The notes beneath the pieces are model-generated. The model was not told the origin of the DNA. It did no database searches and saw only the letters and a program-made list of their open reading frames with translations. DNA of 64,000 nt, taken from positions 1,302,001 through 1,366,000 of the forward strand of contig CAWHTG010000004.1 of the NCBI GenBank assembly GCA_963832245.1. The letters run 5' to 3'. The position numbers and the translations under genes are program-made. Of the stretch, positions 44,012 through 52,607 are shown one piece after another (positions within the stretch are counted from its first letter, which is position 1; each line of letters begins with the position of its first letter). This DNA is from JABDBE01 sp963832245. GTDB taxonomy: Bacteria; Acidobacteriota; Terriglobia; Terriglobales; Acidobacteriaceae.

Positions 44012-44950
44012 CTATGAACCAAGCTTCTCGCCGGCTTGGGGCCGATAGCCGTGGACAAAATCGCGGACGGCCATGTGCTTCTTGCCTTCCGGTTGCACGT
44101 CGAGCAAGGCCAAGCCACCCCCTCCACATCCCACAAATAGACGATCGTCTTCAACCAACAGTTCTCCGTGCGGAAGTGAGTGCTGCGACACGGAGGCATC
44201 CCAAACGTTTAGAGTCTTGCCGCGAAAGGTGGTGAACGCGCCCGGCCATGGCTGAAATCCACGCAAGCGATTCAAAATTTCCTGTGCTGACTGCTGAAAA
44301 TCGATGCGGCCATCTTCCTTCTTAAGAATGGGCGCAAGAGTCGCTCTCGCGTGATCCTGTGGACGCGGCGTGATCGTCCCCGCCTGCAGCCCTCGCAAAG
44401 TGCCGACCATGAGATCCGCACCGGTTGCAGCCAGGGTGGGAGCAAGACTTTCTGTGCTGTCCGTAGGCCTGATAGGAATTTCTTTCTGCAGCAGGATGTC
44501 ACCGGTGTCGAGTCCTGCGTCGATTCGCATGGTGGTGACCCCGCTCACAGTTTCACCGCGAGCGATCGCCCACTGAATAGGCGCAGCCCCGCGATACTTC
44601 GGCAGCAACGACGCGTGAAGATTGATGTTGCCAAGACGCGGCAAATCGATCATCCACTGCGGAATGATGCGTCCATAACCGACCACAATGATTGCGTCGG
44701 GATGGAGCGCGGTAAGCTGAGCGCGGAATTCGTCGTTATTTTTGATACTCTCCGGTTGCATAATCGGCAAATCCAGCGCGAGGGCCGACTGCTTCACTGG
44801 AGGTGGAGCAAGCGCAAGTCCACGGCCACGAGGCTTGTCGGGTTGCGTAACTACCAGGCGAACGGAAAAGCCCGTGCGAGCCAGCGTTTCCAGCGTAGGA
44901 ACGGCAAAGCGAGGGGTACCGCAAAACACGAGACTGAGAAATTGACCCAT
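44012..44950 (-). CDS. fmt: Methionyl-tRNA formyltransferase
   Basis: 312 residues from ATG 44950 (MGQFLSLVFCGTPRFAVPTL). Formyl-transferase N-domain with the SLLPKYRGAAPIQWAIARGE block and HASLLP, C-terminal OB-like domain (GRIDFQQSAQEILNRLRGFQ). Formylates initiator Met-tRNA using 10-formyl-THF. In-frame ATGs at 44974 and 44995 lie in or beyond an 8-bp tandem repeat, so the start is ambiguous. Def lies upstream, rsmB downstream. Confidence 0.93.
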   Translation of the reverse strand: MGQFLSLVFCGTPRFAVPTLETLARTGFSVRLVVTQPDKPRGRGLALAPPPVKQSALALDLPIMQPESIKNNDEFRAQLTALHPDAIIVVGYGRIIPQWMIDLPRLGNINLHASLLPKYRGAAPIQWAIARGETVSGVTTMRIDAGLDTGDILLQKEIPIRPTDSTESLAPTLAATGADLMVGTLRGLQAGTITPRPQDHARATLAPILKKEDGRIDFQQSAQEILNRLRGFQPWPGAFTTFRGKTLNVWDASVSQHSLPHGELLVEDDRLFVGCGGGGLALLDVQPEGKKHMAVRDFVHGYRPQAGEKLGS

Positions 44951-44979
44951 TGAGTCATTGAGCCATTGAGCCATTGAGT
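44948..44979. repeat. Four tandem copies of an 8-bp repeat at the fmt start
   Basis: CATTGAGT, CATTGAGC, CATTGAGC, CATTGAGT in tandem across the ATG of fmt and into its leader; on the coding strand the unit reads (A/G)CTCAATG and supplies several ATGs in different frames. Confidence 0.9.
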
Positions 44980-45010
44980 AAATGGATTCAATCACTCAAT
45001 GATTCAATTT

Positions 45011-45520
45011 CTACCACTCCCCGGCCTTCATCAGCTTGCGGATCTTGCGCTTCATCAAGTCACGCTTCAACGCGCTTATGTGACTGATGTAAAGCTTGCC
45101 ATTCAAGTGCTCGATTTCATGCACGAAGGCCCGGGCAAGGAGTTCTTCGCCGGTTTTCTCGTACCACTTTCCATTCACATCCTGGGCACGAATCATCACC
45201 TTGCGTGGCCGGGTCACAGGCTCGCGAAATTCTGGAATGCTGAGGCAGCCTTCGGGCTGTGTGTGTTTTCCTTCTGTGTGAAGGATCTCCGGATTTGCCA
45301 GCACCAACTTGGCATCAGGATCTTCCTTAAAGGTAACATCGATGACCGCGAGCCGCTTCGAGATACCGATTTGTGGGGCGGCCAGCCCGACACCATGGGC
45401 CTCATACATGGTGTCGAACATATCTTCGACCAGTTTTTTCAATTCATCGTCAAAAACCGTAACTGGTTCCGCCGGTTTTTCCAGCGCAGCATTTCCAAAC
45501 TTTACGATGGGATAGATCAT
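45011..45520 (-). CDS. def: Peptide deformylase
   Basis: 169 residues. Motif I GVGLAAPQIG, motif II EGCLSIPEF with the metal-ligand Cys, motif III HEIEHLNG with HExxH metal ligands. Removes the N-terminal formyl group from nascent proteins; clusters with fmt, the enzyme that adds it. ATG 45520 is 7 bp after the aroC stop. Confidence 0.95.
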   Translation of the reverse strand: MIYPIVKFGNAALEKPAEPVTVFDDELKKLVEDMFDTMYEAHGVGLAAPQIGISKRLAVIDVTFKEDPDAKLVLANPEILHTEGKHTQPEGCLSIPEFREPVTRPRKVMIRAQDVNGKWYEKTGEELLARAFVHEIEHLNGKLYISHISALKRDLMKRKIRKLMKAGEW

Positions 45521-45527
45521 TGAGTAG

Positions 45528-46703
45528 TTAGTATTTTTTCAACTGTTCCAAATAGCCTTGGAAGTTGCGCAAGGTCTCGCCCATGGAGTCGCCGCCAAAC
45601 TTTTCGAGCGCGCAGCGAGCCAGAGTCAACGCCACCATGGCTTCTGCGGCCACGCCCGCCGCAGGCACTACGCACACGTCAGAGCGTTCATACGCAGCTT
45701 TCACCGGTTCGCGCGTGGCATAATCCACCGACTGCAGCGGACGGCGCAGGGTCGAAATCGGCTTGAGATAACCGCGCACCCGGATATCCTCTCCGTTCGA
45801 GACGCCACCTTCGATTCCACCTGCATTATTGCGGCTGCGAGTGAATCCGGCAAATCCTGTGGACTCGCTATAGCCTATTTCATCATGCACGGCGGAACCT
45901 AGCGCAGCCGCGGCGGTGATGCCCGAGCCGATCTCCACCGCCTTTACCGCCTGCAGCGACATCACGGCGGCTGCCAATAGCGCGTCCAGGCGCTCATCCC
46001 ATTGCGCGTACGTGCCCAGACCAGGGGGCACGTTGTGAGCAACCGCTTCAAACACACCTCCCACGGAATCTCCGGTCTTTAGCGCCCGGTCCACTTCTTG
46101 CTTCATCCGCGATTCGGCATCGGCATCGGCGCAATTGAGCAGAACTTCCTCGCGCTCCCGCAAAGGAGCGATACGCTCCCAAGGAATTTCCGCATTCCCA
46201 ATCGACGCATTGCCCACCGAGACCACGTGGCTCAGCACGTCGATTCCGAGTTCCCGGACGAGCAATTTCGCCAAGCCTCCAATTGCCACGCGGGCCGCCG
46301 ACTCGCGGGCGGAGGCGCGCTCGAGTACGTAGCGACCGTCAGAAAAATTGAATTTCAGCGCTCCCGCGAGATCCGCGTGGCCAGGACGGGGCGAAGCAAC
46401 GCGCTTGTGTTTGGCGGGATTCCCTTCCTCCACAGGAAGCGACTCCTGCCAGTTCTTCCAATCCTTATTTTCCAGCAGCACGGCAATAGGTGAGCCAATG
46501 GTCATCCCATGACGCACTCCGGAAATGATGTGCGCAGTATCGCGCTCGATCTTCATGCGGCCACCGCGGCCGTAACCTTGCTGGCGACGCCACAGTTCGC
46601 GATCCACAAAGCTCTGATCAACCTTCAATCCGGCGGGCAGACCCGAAAGGAATGCGACCAGACCTTCCCCATGGGACTCCCCGGATGTGAAATAACGGAG
46701 CAT
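45528..46703 (-). CDS. aroC: Chorismate synthase
   Basis: 391 residues starting MLRYFTSGESHGEGLVAFLS, the family signature. Further conserved blocks GYGRGGRMKIERDTAHIISG, RPGHADLAGALKF, ERASARESAARVAIG and GGISNG-like GGIEGGVSNGEDI bind FMN and EPSP. Last step of the shikimate pathway (EPSP to chorismate). Heads the aroC-def-fmt-rsmB run on the minus strand. Confidence 0.96.
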   Translation of the reverse strand: MLRYFTSGESHGEGLVAFLSGLPAGLKVDQSFVDRELWRRQQGYGRGGRMKIERDTAHIISGVRHGMTIGSPIAVLLENKDWKNWQESLPVEEGNPAKHKRVASPRPGHADLAGALKFNFSDGRYVLERASARESAARVAIGGLAKLLVRELGIDVLSHVVSVGNASIGNAEIPWERIAPLREREEVLLNCADADAESRMKQEVDRALKTGDSVGGVFEAVAHNVPPGLGTYAQWDERLDALLAAAVMSLQAVKAVEIGSGITAAAALGSAVHDEIGYSESTGFAGFTRSRNNAGGIEGGVSNGEDIRVRGYLKPISTLRRPLQSVDYATREPVKAAYERSDVCVVPAAGVAAEAMVALTLARCALEKFGGDSMGETLRNFQGYLEQLKKY

Positions 46704-46906
46704 TGCTCTGGATTGTATCCGAAGAGACTAAGAACTCGGATTTCGCTCCAATCTAGGTTCCGGCAAATGATTTTTTTCGTGACGAACGGGGTGGAACACT
46801 TGTACAATGGCCTAAACATTAAGGAACGTCTCAGGCCGTCTGGTGCGTCTTTTAGGCGACCAGGAAGTCATTTTCCGAAGTTACTTTAATAAAGGGAGTG
46901 GTGTTT

Positions 46907-47143
46907 GTGCAGCCGCATGTGAATTTACGTCGTCCTACCCTTACGCCTCGGGAGCGTGAAGTTGTAAGAATGATTGCCGAGGGTAACTCGGCAAGAACCA
47001 TTGCCAGCCTGCTCGGCCTTAGTGTCAAGACGGTGGAAGCTCATAAGTTCAATCTGATGCGGAAGCTCGATATTCACAACACGGCTCAGCTGGTGACCTA
47101 TGCGATCCAGAAAAGAATTGTAGCTGTGCCCGCAGAGGCATAG
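46907..47143 (+). CDS. LuxR-type HTH single-domain regulator
   Basis: 78 residues from GTG 46907, chosen because AAAGGGAG (46891-46898) lies 8 nt upstream; GTG 46898 and 46901 sit in or too close to it. It consists of one GerE HTH: TLTPREREVVRMIAEGNSAR, TIASLLGLSVKTVEAHKFNL. No receiver or sensor domain. Such orphan HTHs act as small transcription factors or take input through partner proteins. Converges with tdh (10-bp gap). Confidence 0.85.
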   Translation: MQPHVNLRRPTLTPREREVVRMIAEGNSARTIASLLGLSVKTVEAHKFNLMRKLDIHNTAQLVTYAIQKRIVAVPAEA

Positions 47144-47153
47144 CCGGCAAGAT

Positions 47154-48206
47154 TCACCTTGTCCCGTTCGGATACACCAGGATTTTGCTCGCCTCTCCCG
47201 TCTTCAAGCGCTCCATCGCCTGGGAAAAATCCTTCATCGCAATGCGATCTGTTATCACCGGATGCAGATCCAGCTTGCCATTTTTGAGCAGCGCCGTCAT
47301 CTGGTACCAGGTCTGGTACATGCGGCGGCCATTGATGCCCTGAATGGTGATGCCCTTGAAAATAATGTCTTCGGAAAAATTTAAGGAGATGGGCTTGGAG
47401 GTGAGACCGAGAAGCGAAATGCGCCCGCCGCGCCGCACGATGTCGAAAGCTGTTCGAATCGCGTCAGGGTGTCCGGCCATTTCAAGGACCGCGTCGACCC
47501 CCAGCCCGCCGGTTCGCTCCAAGATGATTGACTTCACGTCCTCTTTCGACGGATCAAGCGCAAGATCGGCGTGCATCTGTTTCGCCAGCTTGCGCCGATG
47601 CTGGTTTACCTCGATGGCAAACACTTGGGCTGCGCCCACGGCTCGCGCGACCGCGATCGAGAATAGTCCGATGGGACCGCATCCGGTAATGGCCACAGTT
47701 TTCGCGGCAACCTCGCCCGCCAGCACGGTGTGAACGGCATTACCCAGTGGGTCGAGGATCGAAGCGTACTCCAAGGGGATCGCGGGATCTAGCTTCCAGA
47801 TATTTGATTCCGGAATAACTACGTACTCAGCAAATGCCCCGTTGGCATCGACCCCAATGATCTTCACGTTTTGACAGATGTGGGCTTCGCCGGTGCGGCA
47901 CTGCACGCATTTGCCGCAAGCCACATGCATTTCGGCAGAAACAAAATCGCCTTCCTTGACGCTGGTGACCTCATCGCCAAAAGCTGCCACCTCGCCACAG
48001 AATTCGTGGCCGGGAATCAGCGGCGGATGAATCCGGTTCTGCGCCCAGCGGTCCCACTCGTAAATGTGCAGATCGGTGCCGCAGATCGACGCAACCTTCA
48101 CCTTGACAAGAACGTCGTTGCGTCCGAACGCCGGAACCTTTACTTCTTGGATCTCAGTACCAGGTGCGGCTTTTGCTTTTACGACCGCGAGCATGGTGTC
48201 AGACAT
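47154..48206 (-). CDS. tdh: L-threonine 3-dehydrogenase (zinc-dependent MDR)
   Basis: 350 residues. Medium-chain dehydrogenase: catalytic zinc site with Cys in ASICGTDLHIYEWDRWAQNR and GHEFCGEV, structural zinc CGKCVQCRTGEAHIC, and Rossmann AITGCGPIGLFSIAVARAVG. The WDxW(A)Q segment is characteristic of Tdh, which oxidises threonine to 2-amino-3-ketobutyrate with NAD+. The usual partner kbl is not in the window. Confidence 0.9.
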   Translation of the reverse strand: MSDTMLAVVKAKAAPGTEIQEVKVPAFGRNDVLVKVKVASICGTDLHIYEWDRWAQNRIHPPLIPGHEFCGEVAAFGDEVTSVKEGDFVSAEMHVACGKCVQCRTGEAHICQNVKIIGVDANGAFAEYVVIPESNIWKLDPAIPLEYASILDPLGNAVHTVLAGEVAAKTVAITGCGPIGLFSIAVARAVGAAQVFAIEVNQHRRKLAKQMHADLALDPSKEDVKSIILERTGGLGVDAVLEMAGHPDAIRTAFDIVRRGGRISLLGLTSKPISLNFSEDIIFKGITIQGINGRRMYQTWYQMTALLKNGKLDLHPVITDRIAMKDFSQAMERLKTGEASKILVYPNGTR

Positions 48207-48301
48207 GAACCTGCCTTATCGGATGAGTTCGGATTCAAAACCAAAACGTTAAATTCTAGCATTCCACTGGTCACCCCAACCGATGTCGAATGCGACGAGA
48301 A

Positions 48302-48874
48302 CTAGCGTGCATCCGGGCGCTCCCGAGGCACGCCTTTCTCATACTTTCCGGCCATGGCCTTGAAGTCTTTCGATTTCCCGCGTGGAACGCTTAGCGTCTT
48401 CCATTCGCTCGACCGAAAATGCTTGGCCAGGAAAACGATCTGCCCCGTGTGCTGCGCATAGTGAGCGATTTGCCGGTTGATGGCTTGCAGCACCGTGTGG
48501 GGCTCGCCGCGGATTGTTACCGTCCGCACGACGTCCTCAGGTTTGAGCGCTTCGATGGCAGCGAACACTCGCGTCCAGCCTTCTTCCCACCATCGCATGA
48601 CGTCGGCGCGGGTGGTCGCCGAGGTCATTTCAAATTCCTGATCGCGGTTGCGATCGGGCTTCTCGCCATCCGTGGTCAGGAAGTCGGTGAAGCGCGAGCG
48701 CATGTTACCCGCCAGATGCTTGATCAGGATTGCGATTGAATTTGACTCCGGATCGAGCGCGACGAACAGCTCTTCATCCTTTAGTTGCGCGATGGCACCC
48801 TCAGCCAGACGTTTATGCCCGCGGAATTGACGGCGCGCTTCGTCAAGGTAGTGGCTGGAAATGTCGGCGGTCAT
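48302..48874 (-). CDS. DUF1572 (DinB-like four-helix) protein
   Basis: 190 residues with the DinB/DUF1572 pattern: a helix bundle with metal-ligand His residues (LIKHLAGNMRSRFTDFLTTD; INRQIAHYAQHTGQIVFLAK). DinB-like bundles include thiol-dependent S-transferases; for DUF1572 no reaction is established. Stands alone between tdh and the hydantoinase gene. Confidence 0.85.
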   Translation of the reverse strand: MTADISSHYLDEARRQFRGHKRLAEGAIAQLKDEELFVALDPESNSIAILIKHLAGNMRSRFTDFLTTDGEKPDRNRDQEFEMTSATTRADVMRWWEEGWTRVFAAIEALKPEDVVRTVTIRGEPHTVLQAINRQIAHYAQHTGQIVFLAKHFRSSEWKTLSVPRGKSKDFKAMAGKYEKGVPRERPDAR

Positions 48875-48964
48875 TTTGAGGTCTCCTCGCGAGATGATGA
48901 GTAAAGCATCTCCTTACGTTAGATTCTTTTCAAAGCACACCGATTCCTGAGCGCTAAGCTTGAA

Positions 48965-49014
48965 TGGAGGCCGGGCGTCCCGCCCGGCTGGACGGGCGAG
49001 ACGCCCGCCCTCCA
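48965..49014. repeat. Dispersed GC-rich palindrome
   Basis: Inverted repeat of TGGAGGCCGGGCGTC and GACGCCCGCCCTCCA with a CGGGCG-rich centre; it ends at the base before the hydantoinase stop codon. A partial copy of this type occurs at 60565-60600. Confidence 0.75.
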
Positions 49015-50676
49015 TCATTGACCCCACCCGCCGCCGCCCGGTGTTTCAATGCGAATCCGTTCGCCCTTGCGTAACCGCACATTGAATTTCCCCGGCAATG
49101 TTTGTGACGACCCATCTTCCCGAATGACCGCGGCTTTCCCCGGTGCTCCTTCGCTGCCACCCGCCAGCCCATACGGTCCGCGTTCGCGTCTATCGGCTAA
49201 CAAAGTGACTTCCGCATCGGCAAGCACTTCGAGCTCCCGGATGATTCCATCTCCACCACGATATTTGCCCTGACCGCCGCTCTGCGATCGCAGCGAATAT
49301 TTTCGGACGCGCAGCGGATAAGCATATTCCAACGCCTCAGCAGGGGTGTTCTGCGAGTTCGTCATGTGCGTATGTACCCCAGACACGCCAGGCTTAGACG
49401 GACGAGCTCCCATCCCGCCGGCAATGGTCTCGTAATAGGCGAAGGGCTCATTGGTTCGCGGATCTATCCCGCCAATGGTTAGATTGTTCATGGTTCCCGA
49501 TGCGGCCGCCGGAATCCGCTCTGGTATCGCTTGCGCCAGTGCCCGTAACAGCACGTCCACAATGCGCTGCGAAGTCTCCACGTTTCCGCCCGCCACCGCC
49601 GCCGGCGGGCGGGCGTTGACGACGGTTCCTTCCGGCGCGATCACTTCAATTGGCCGCATCAATCCAGCGGTTGCCGGCACATCTTCGGCCAGCAGACAAC
49701 GGAAAACATAAAAACAGGCGGAATACGTGATTGCCTCCACCGCATTCACACTTCCCTCGACCTGCAGGTCGCTGCCGGTAAAGTCCACAACAGCCACTTG
49801 TGTGGAGACGGGTCTTCGACCCGTCCCGACTCGGCCGGAAGACCGGGTCCGCAAACGTTCTGCAAATTTCAATGTCACCGCAATCTTCACCGGCTTGGGG
49901 CCTATTCCATCGTTGTCGAGAAAATCCTCCGCCCGGTAGCTCCCCCTGGGCACCAACTTGAGGAATGCACGCATCATCTCCTCGGAATAATCGAGTAAGT
50001 CGCGCCCCATCTTTCGCGCGTGTGCCAGTCCATAACGGCTACAGACTTGGCACAGCCGCTCAGCCCCGGTGTGACAGGCGGCGATCTGCGCTTGCAAATC
50101 GCCCTCGCGCTCCACAGGCGTGCGCACATTGTTCAGAACCAGCCCCAGCACATCGGATTGCATTTCCCCGTGGCGAAGGATTTTTACCGGAGGAATGCGA
50201 AGCCCTTCCTGATAGATCTCGCGACAAAGACCCATCGAGCCCGGATAGGTGCCCCCAACATCAGCGTGGTGAGCACGCGAGGCAACGTAGAAGTCGGGCC
50301 GTCTGCGTTTCACCCGCGGGCCAGCACGCTTCGGCAAAACATACACCGGCGCCACCAGAGTGATGTCCGGGAGGTGAGTTCCGCCGCGAAAGGGATCATT
50401 CAACATCGCCACATCTCCCGGGTCGAGGGCGAACTGGTTGATCGCTGCACGCACCGACATCGGCATCGAGCCCAGGTGAACCGGCATGTGATCGCCCATG
50501 GCAATTACTTCACCGTCGCCGTCGAAAACGGCGCAAGAATAGTCGCGACGTTCTTTGATATTCGGGGAGAAAGCCGTTCGGCGGAGGGCCGCGCCCATCT
50601 CTTCCGCAATGGAGTGATAGATGTTCTTAAATATTTCCAGCTCGACGGGATCACGCTTCGTAACAGAGGAAGGCAT
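49015..50676 (-). CDS. Hydantoinase B / N-methylhydantoinase B-type protein
   Basis: 553 residues from ATG 50676. HyuB family: LEIFKNIYHSIAEEMGAALR, RDYSCAVFDGDGEVIAMGDH, GDVAMLNDPFRGGTHLPDIT, VASRAHHADVGGTYPGSMGL; C-terminal GGQGKYRGGDGIIRELEVL. HyuB subunits hydrolyse hydantoin-type or oxoproline amides with HyuA, ATP-dependent; HyuA is not in this window, which suggests relocation or a HyuB-only role. A 17-residue insert (TRSSGRVGTGRRPVSTQ) precedes VAVVDFTG and coincides with a palindromic DNA repeat at 49803-49855. Confidence 0.9.
   Translation of the reverse strand: MPSSVTKRDPVELEIFKNIYHSIAEEMGAALRRTAFSPNIKERRDYSCAVFDGDGEVIAMGDHMPVHLGSMPMSVRAAINQFALDPGDVAMLNDPFRGGTHLPDITLVAPVYVLPKRAGPRVKRRRPDFYVASRAHHADVGGTYPGSMGLCREIYQEGLRIPPVKILRHGEMQSDVLGLVLNNVRTPVEREGDLQAQIAACHTGAERLCQVCSRYGLAHARKMGRDLLDYSEEMMRAFLKLVPRGSYRAEDFLDNDGIGPKPVKIAVTLKFAERLRTRSSGRVGTGRRPVSTQVAVVDFTGSDLQVEGSVNAVEAITYSACFYVFRCLLAEDVPATAGLMRPIEVIAPEGTVVNARPPAAVAGGNVETSQRIVDVLLRALAQAIPERIPAAASGTMNNLTIGGIDPRTNEPFAYYETIAGGMGARPSKPGVSGVHTHMTNSQNTPAEALEYAYPLRVRKYSLRSQSGGQGKYRGGDGIIRELEVLADAEVTLLADRRERGPYGLAGGSEGAPGKAAVIREDGSSQTLPGKFNVRLRKGERIRIETPGGGGWGQ
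49803..49855. repeat. Palindromic repeat inserted in frame in the hydantoinase B gene
   Basis: GACGGGTCTTCGACCCGTC hairpin followed by a CGGCCGGAAGACCGGGTCC arm; it adds about 17 codons to the reading frame without a stop. Related in style to the dispersed GC-rich palindromes elsewhere in this window. Confidence 0.6.
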
Positions 50677-50879
50677 GAGCAATGAGGCAACGGTTGCCAG
50701 TGTACGACATGCTGCCGGGTCGGTCGCTTAGATGAGAAACTTCGGAATGAAGAATTCTGTTGACAATGAAAGTAATAGTCATCAATATCTTGGGGTAGCA
50801 TCGTTGCGCCTACTACAATTGGGCAACGATATGGATCTGGGCTCCCTTTCAAGGGAAAATCGTTCACGGAGGAAACTTC

Positions 50880-50921
50880 ATGCCAGCAAAGAAAAAGGCT
50901 GCCAAGAAAAAGAAACACTAA
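50880..50921 (+). CDS. 13-residue lysine-rich micro-ORF
   Basis: ATG CCA GCA AAG AAA ... TAA encodes MPAKKKAAKKKKH, preceded by a near-ideal GGAGGAAACTTC ribosome site, and followed after ~80 nt by a GGGGGTTTTTT tract that may be a terminator. Lys-rich tails of this kind occur in small nucleic-acid-binding proteins. The ribosome site and clean context suggest real translation, but the size makes this tentative. Confidence 0.35.
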   Translation: MPAKKKAAKKKKH

Positions 50922-51114
50922 CCGTACGCGAAACGAAACTTCGCACCAACAGAAAGTTCAGAAAAGCCTCTCGAGAGAAGCACCTCTCCGGGGGTTTTTT
51001 AATTGCTTGCCAAACGGCGCACCGTAAGGAAGCGTACTCCTCCTGGAAATGAGGGGTTGTAGGGGAACGCCCGCTCATGCTAGAAACGCGATAGGAAGTG
51101 AGGCGCAGGCTGCG

Positions 51115-51549
51115 ATGCAAGCCACTTCTAAAACCCCAATGACTTCGCGCAATAAGGCCGCGGTCAAATCCGGCAAGACCACCGAGGTGGTGATCCCGGA
51201 CAAACTTTATTTCCGGATCGGCGAAGTCGCCCACCTGTGCCGTTTGCCAGCTTATGTCCTGCGTTTCTGGGAGACGGAGTTTCCCCAACTGAAACCGGTG
51301 AAGGGCAGCACCGGGCAGCGCATGTATCGCCACAAAGATGTTGAAAATGTTCTGCGCATAAAAAAACTTCTTTACGAGGAAGGCTTCACTATTGCCGGGG
51401 CGCGGCAGCATTTGCGGGCGGAAAACAAGAATGACAAGAAACAGACGCCTCTGCCTTTTCCCGAACGGACCGCGTCCGACCTGAAACACATCCGGCAGGG
51501 ATTGCTTGAAATCCTCGCCATGCTTTCGCCTCGGCAAAAACGGGCGTAA
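51115..51549 (+). CDS. MerR-family transcriptional regulator
   Basis: 144 residues from ATG 51115. A MerR HTH: DKLYFRIGEVAHLCRLPAYV, LRFWETEFPQLKPVKGSTGQ, RMYRHKDVENVLRIKKLLYE, EGFTIAGARQHLRAE. The WETEFPxLxPxKxxxGxRxYR form is the single-domain MerR common in Acidobacteria and Deltaproteobacteria; no C-terminal effector domain beyond ~60 residues. Upstream in-frame ATGs (51049) are less likely. Converges with the FGE-like gene. Confidence 0.85.
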   Translation: MQATSKTPMTSRNKAAVKSGKTTEVVIPDKLYFRIGEVAHLCRLPAYVLRFWETEFPQLKPVKGSTGQRMYRHKDVENVLRIKKLLYEEGFTIAGARQHLRAENKNDKKQTPLPFPERTASDLKHIRQGLLEILAMLSPRQKRA

Positions 51550-51572
51550 CCACTAAGCGGAGAAAGTTCAGC

Positions 51573-52379
51573 TCAGTCACAGGCGACGCGGAATCCGTAG
51601 TCCGCATACTGAAACTCCGGAGGAATGCTCGATCGAGCCGCACAACGGGTGACTTTAATGTGGTGGCGCCAGGAACCTCCCCGAGAAGCACGCCGCTTGC
51701 CGGATTCCGGACCGCGTGGATTGCGCTCGGCAGAGTTCGCATAGTAATCGGGTTGGTACCAGTCACTGCACCACTCATGCACATTCTGGCAAATGTCGTA
51801 GAGTCCGAAACCGTTGGCCGCGGAACAGGCGACCGGTTCGGGACCAGTCTTCCAGCGCTCGCCATAGTTGGGCAATGATTCTGGCGGGTCGTCGCCCCAG
51901 GGAAAAAGTTTGCCCTCGACTCCTCCGCGCGCGGCCCGTTCCCACTCGGCTTCGGTCGGCAAGCGATATTTGCGTCCGGTAATTTCACTCAGCCATTCGC
52001 AGTAGTTCACCGCCTCAAACCAGGAAACGGCGACCACCGGTTGTTCCGGATGATTGAAGTTCGGATCGTCCCAGAGTGGAGGCGCTTGGGCCCCTGTCGC
52101 ATCCAGAAAACGGGCGTACTCGGCATTGGTTGCCTGACAAGCAGCCAGGTAGAAGGCATCGATCCAAACCCGGTGCACCGGAAGCTCGTTCTCCTGACCG
52201 TCGTCCGAGCCCATAGAGAACCAGCCCGCGGTAATGAGCACGAGTCGGGGCTTCGCCCAGGTGGTGTCACGAATTGGAGATGCTAATCGCAAACGCTCGT
52301 CTAGTTGACGAGGGTAGCACAAAGCCCGCCCGCTTTCCTTGCACCGTTTTGATGCAGCCAGATTAAATTGGCGTGTCAT
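51573..52379 (-). CDS. Formylglycine-generating-enzyme/SUMF1-family protein
   Basis: About 268 residues. FGE-sulfatase fold: VLITAGWFSMGSDDGQENEL, PVVAVSWFEAVNYCEWLSEI, YRLPTEAEWERAARGG, FGLYDICQNVHEWCSDWYQP, RASRGGSWRH and GFRVA. Family members oxidise a sulfatase Cys or do other oxidative or C-type-lectin-like roles; no sulfatase gene is in the window. The start is uncertain: ATG 52379 lies in the 5' arm of a dispersed repeat, and the protein may really begin later near KPRLVLITAGW. Confidence 0.85.
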   Translation of the reverse strand: MTRQFNLAASKRCKESGRALCYPRQLDERLRLASPIRDTTWAKPRLVLITAGWFSMGSDDGQENELPVHRVWIDAFYLAACQATNAEYARFLDATGAQAPPLWDDPNFNHPEQPVVAVSWFEAVNYCEWLSEITGRKYRLPTEAEWERAARGGVEGKLFPWGDDPPESLPNYGERWKTGPEPVACSAANGFGLYDICQNVHEWCSDWYQPDYYANSAERNPRGPESGKRRASRGGSWRHHIKVTRCAARSSIPPEFQYADYGFRVACD

Positions 52380-52585
52380 CCTGAGTGCAGTAGACTCTCC
52401 GCGAAGCGGAGAATCTGCGGAGTCGAAGGACCAGCAAATGTTCGCGCCGCGATGAAGTGGCAAGGCATTCTTGCGAACACCGCCGGTCGTGAGAATTCCC
52501 TGATGCCTCTCGGTTCAACTTGCATCACCGGTGCTTCGACTCCGGCGTCGTTCGCTTCGCGAACAACGCCTCCGCTCAGGATGAC
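52375..52585. repeat. Long dispersed repeat bounded by GTCATCCTGAG inverted repeats
   Basis: Begins GTCATCCTGAG and ends CTCAGGATGAC, with an inner GAATCTGCGGAGTCGAAGG block and a complementary GCTTCGACTCCGG arm. This is a repeat class seen in many soil Acidobacteria. It contributes the proposed 5' end of the FGE-like gene and separates it from thiE. Confidence 0.75.
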
Positions 52586-52607
52586 AGAGTGAGGTGGGAT
52601 TACTGAG

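Noticed and set aside
50960..51000. Rho-independent terminator before GGGGGTTTTTT
   Set aside because: A T-tract exists, but I could not pair a clean GC stem with it (CTCTCGAGAG is self-complementary only), so it is not listed as a terminator.
50732..51052. 106-aa plus ORF covering the micro-ORF
   Set aside because: No homology and the wrong frame for the strong ribosome site at 50868-50879.
38352..52585. CRISPR-like arrays
   Set aside because: Repeats here are dispersed palindromes without regularly spaced unique spacers and no cas genes are present.
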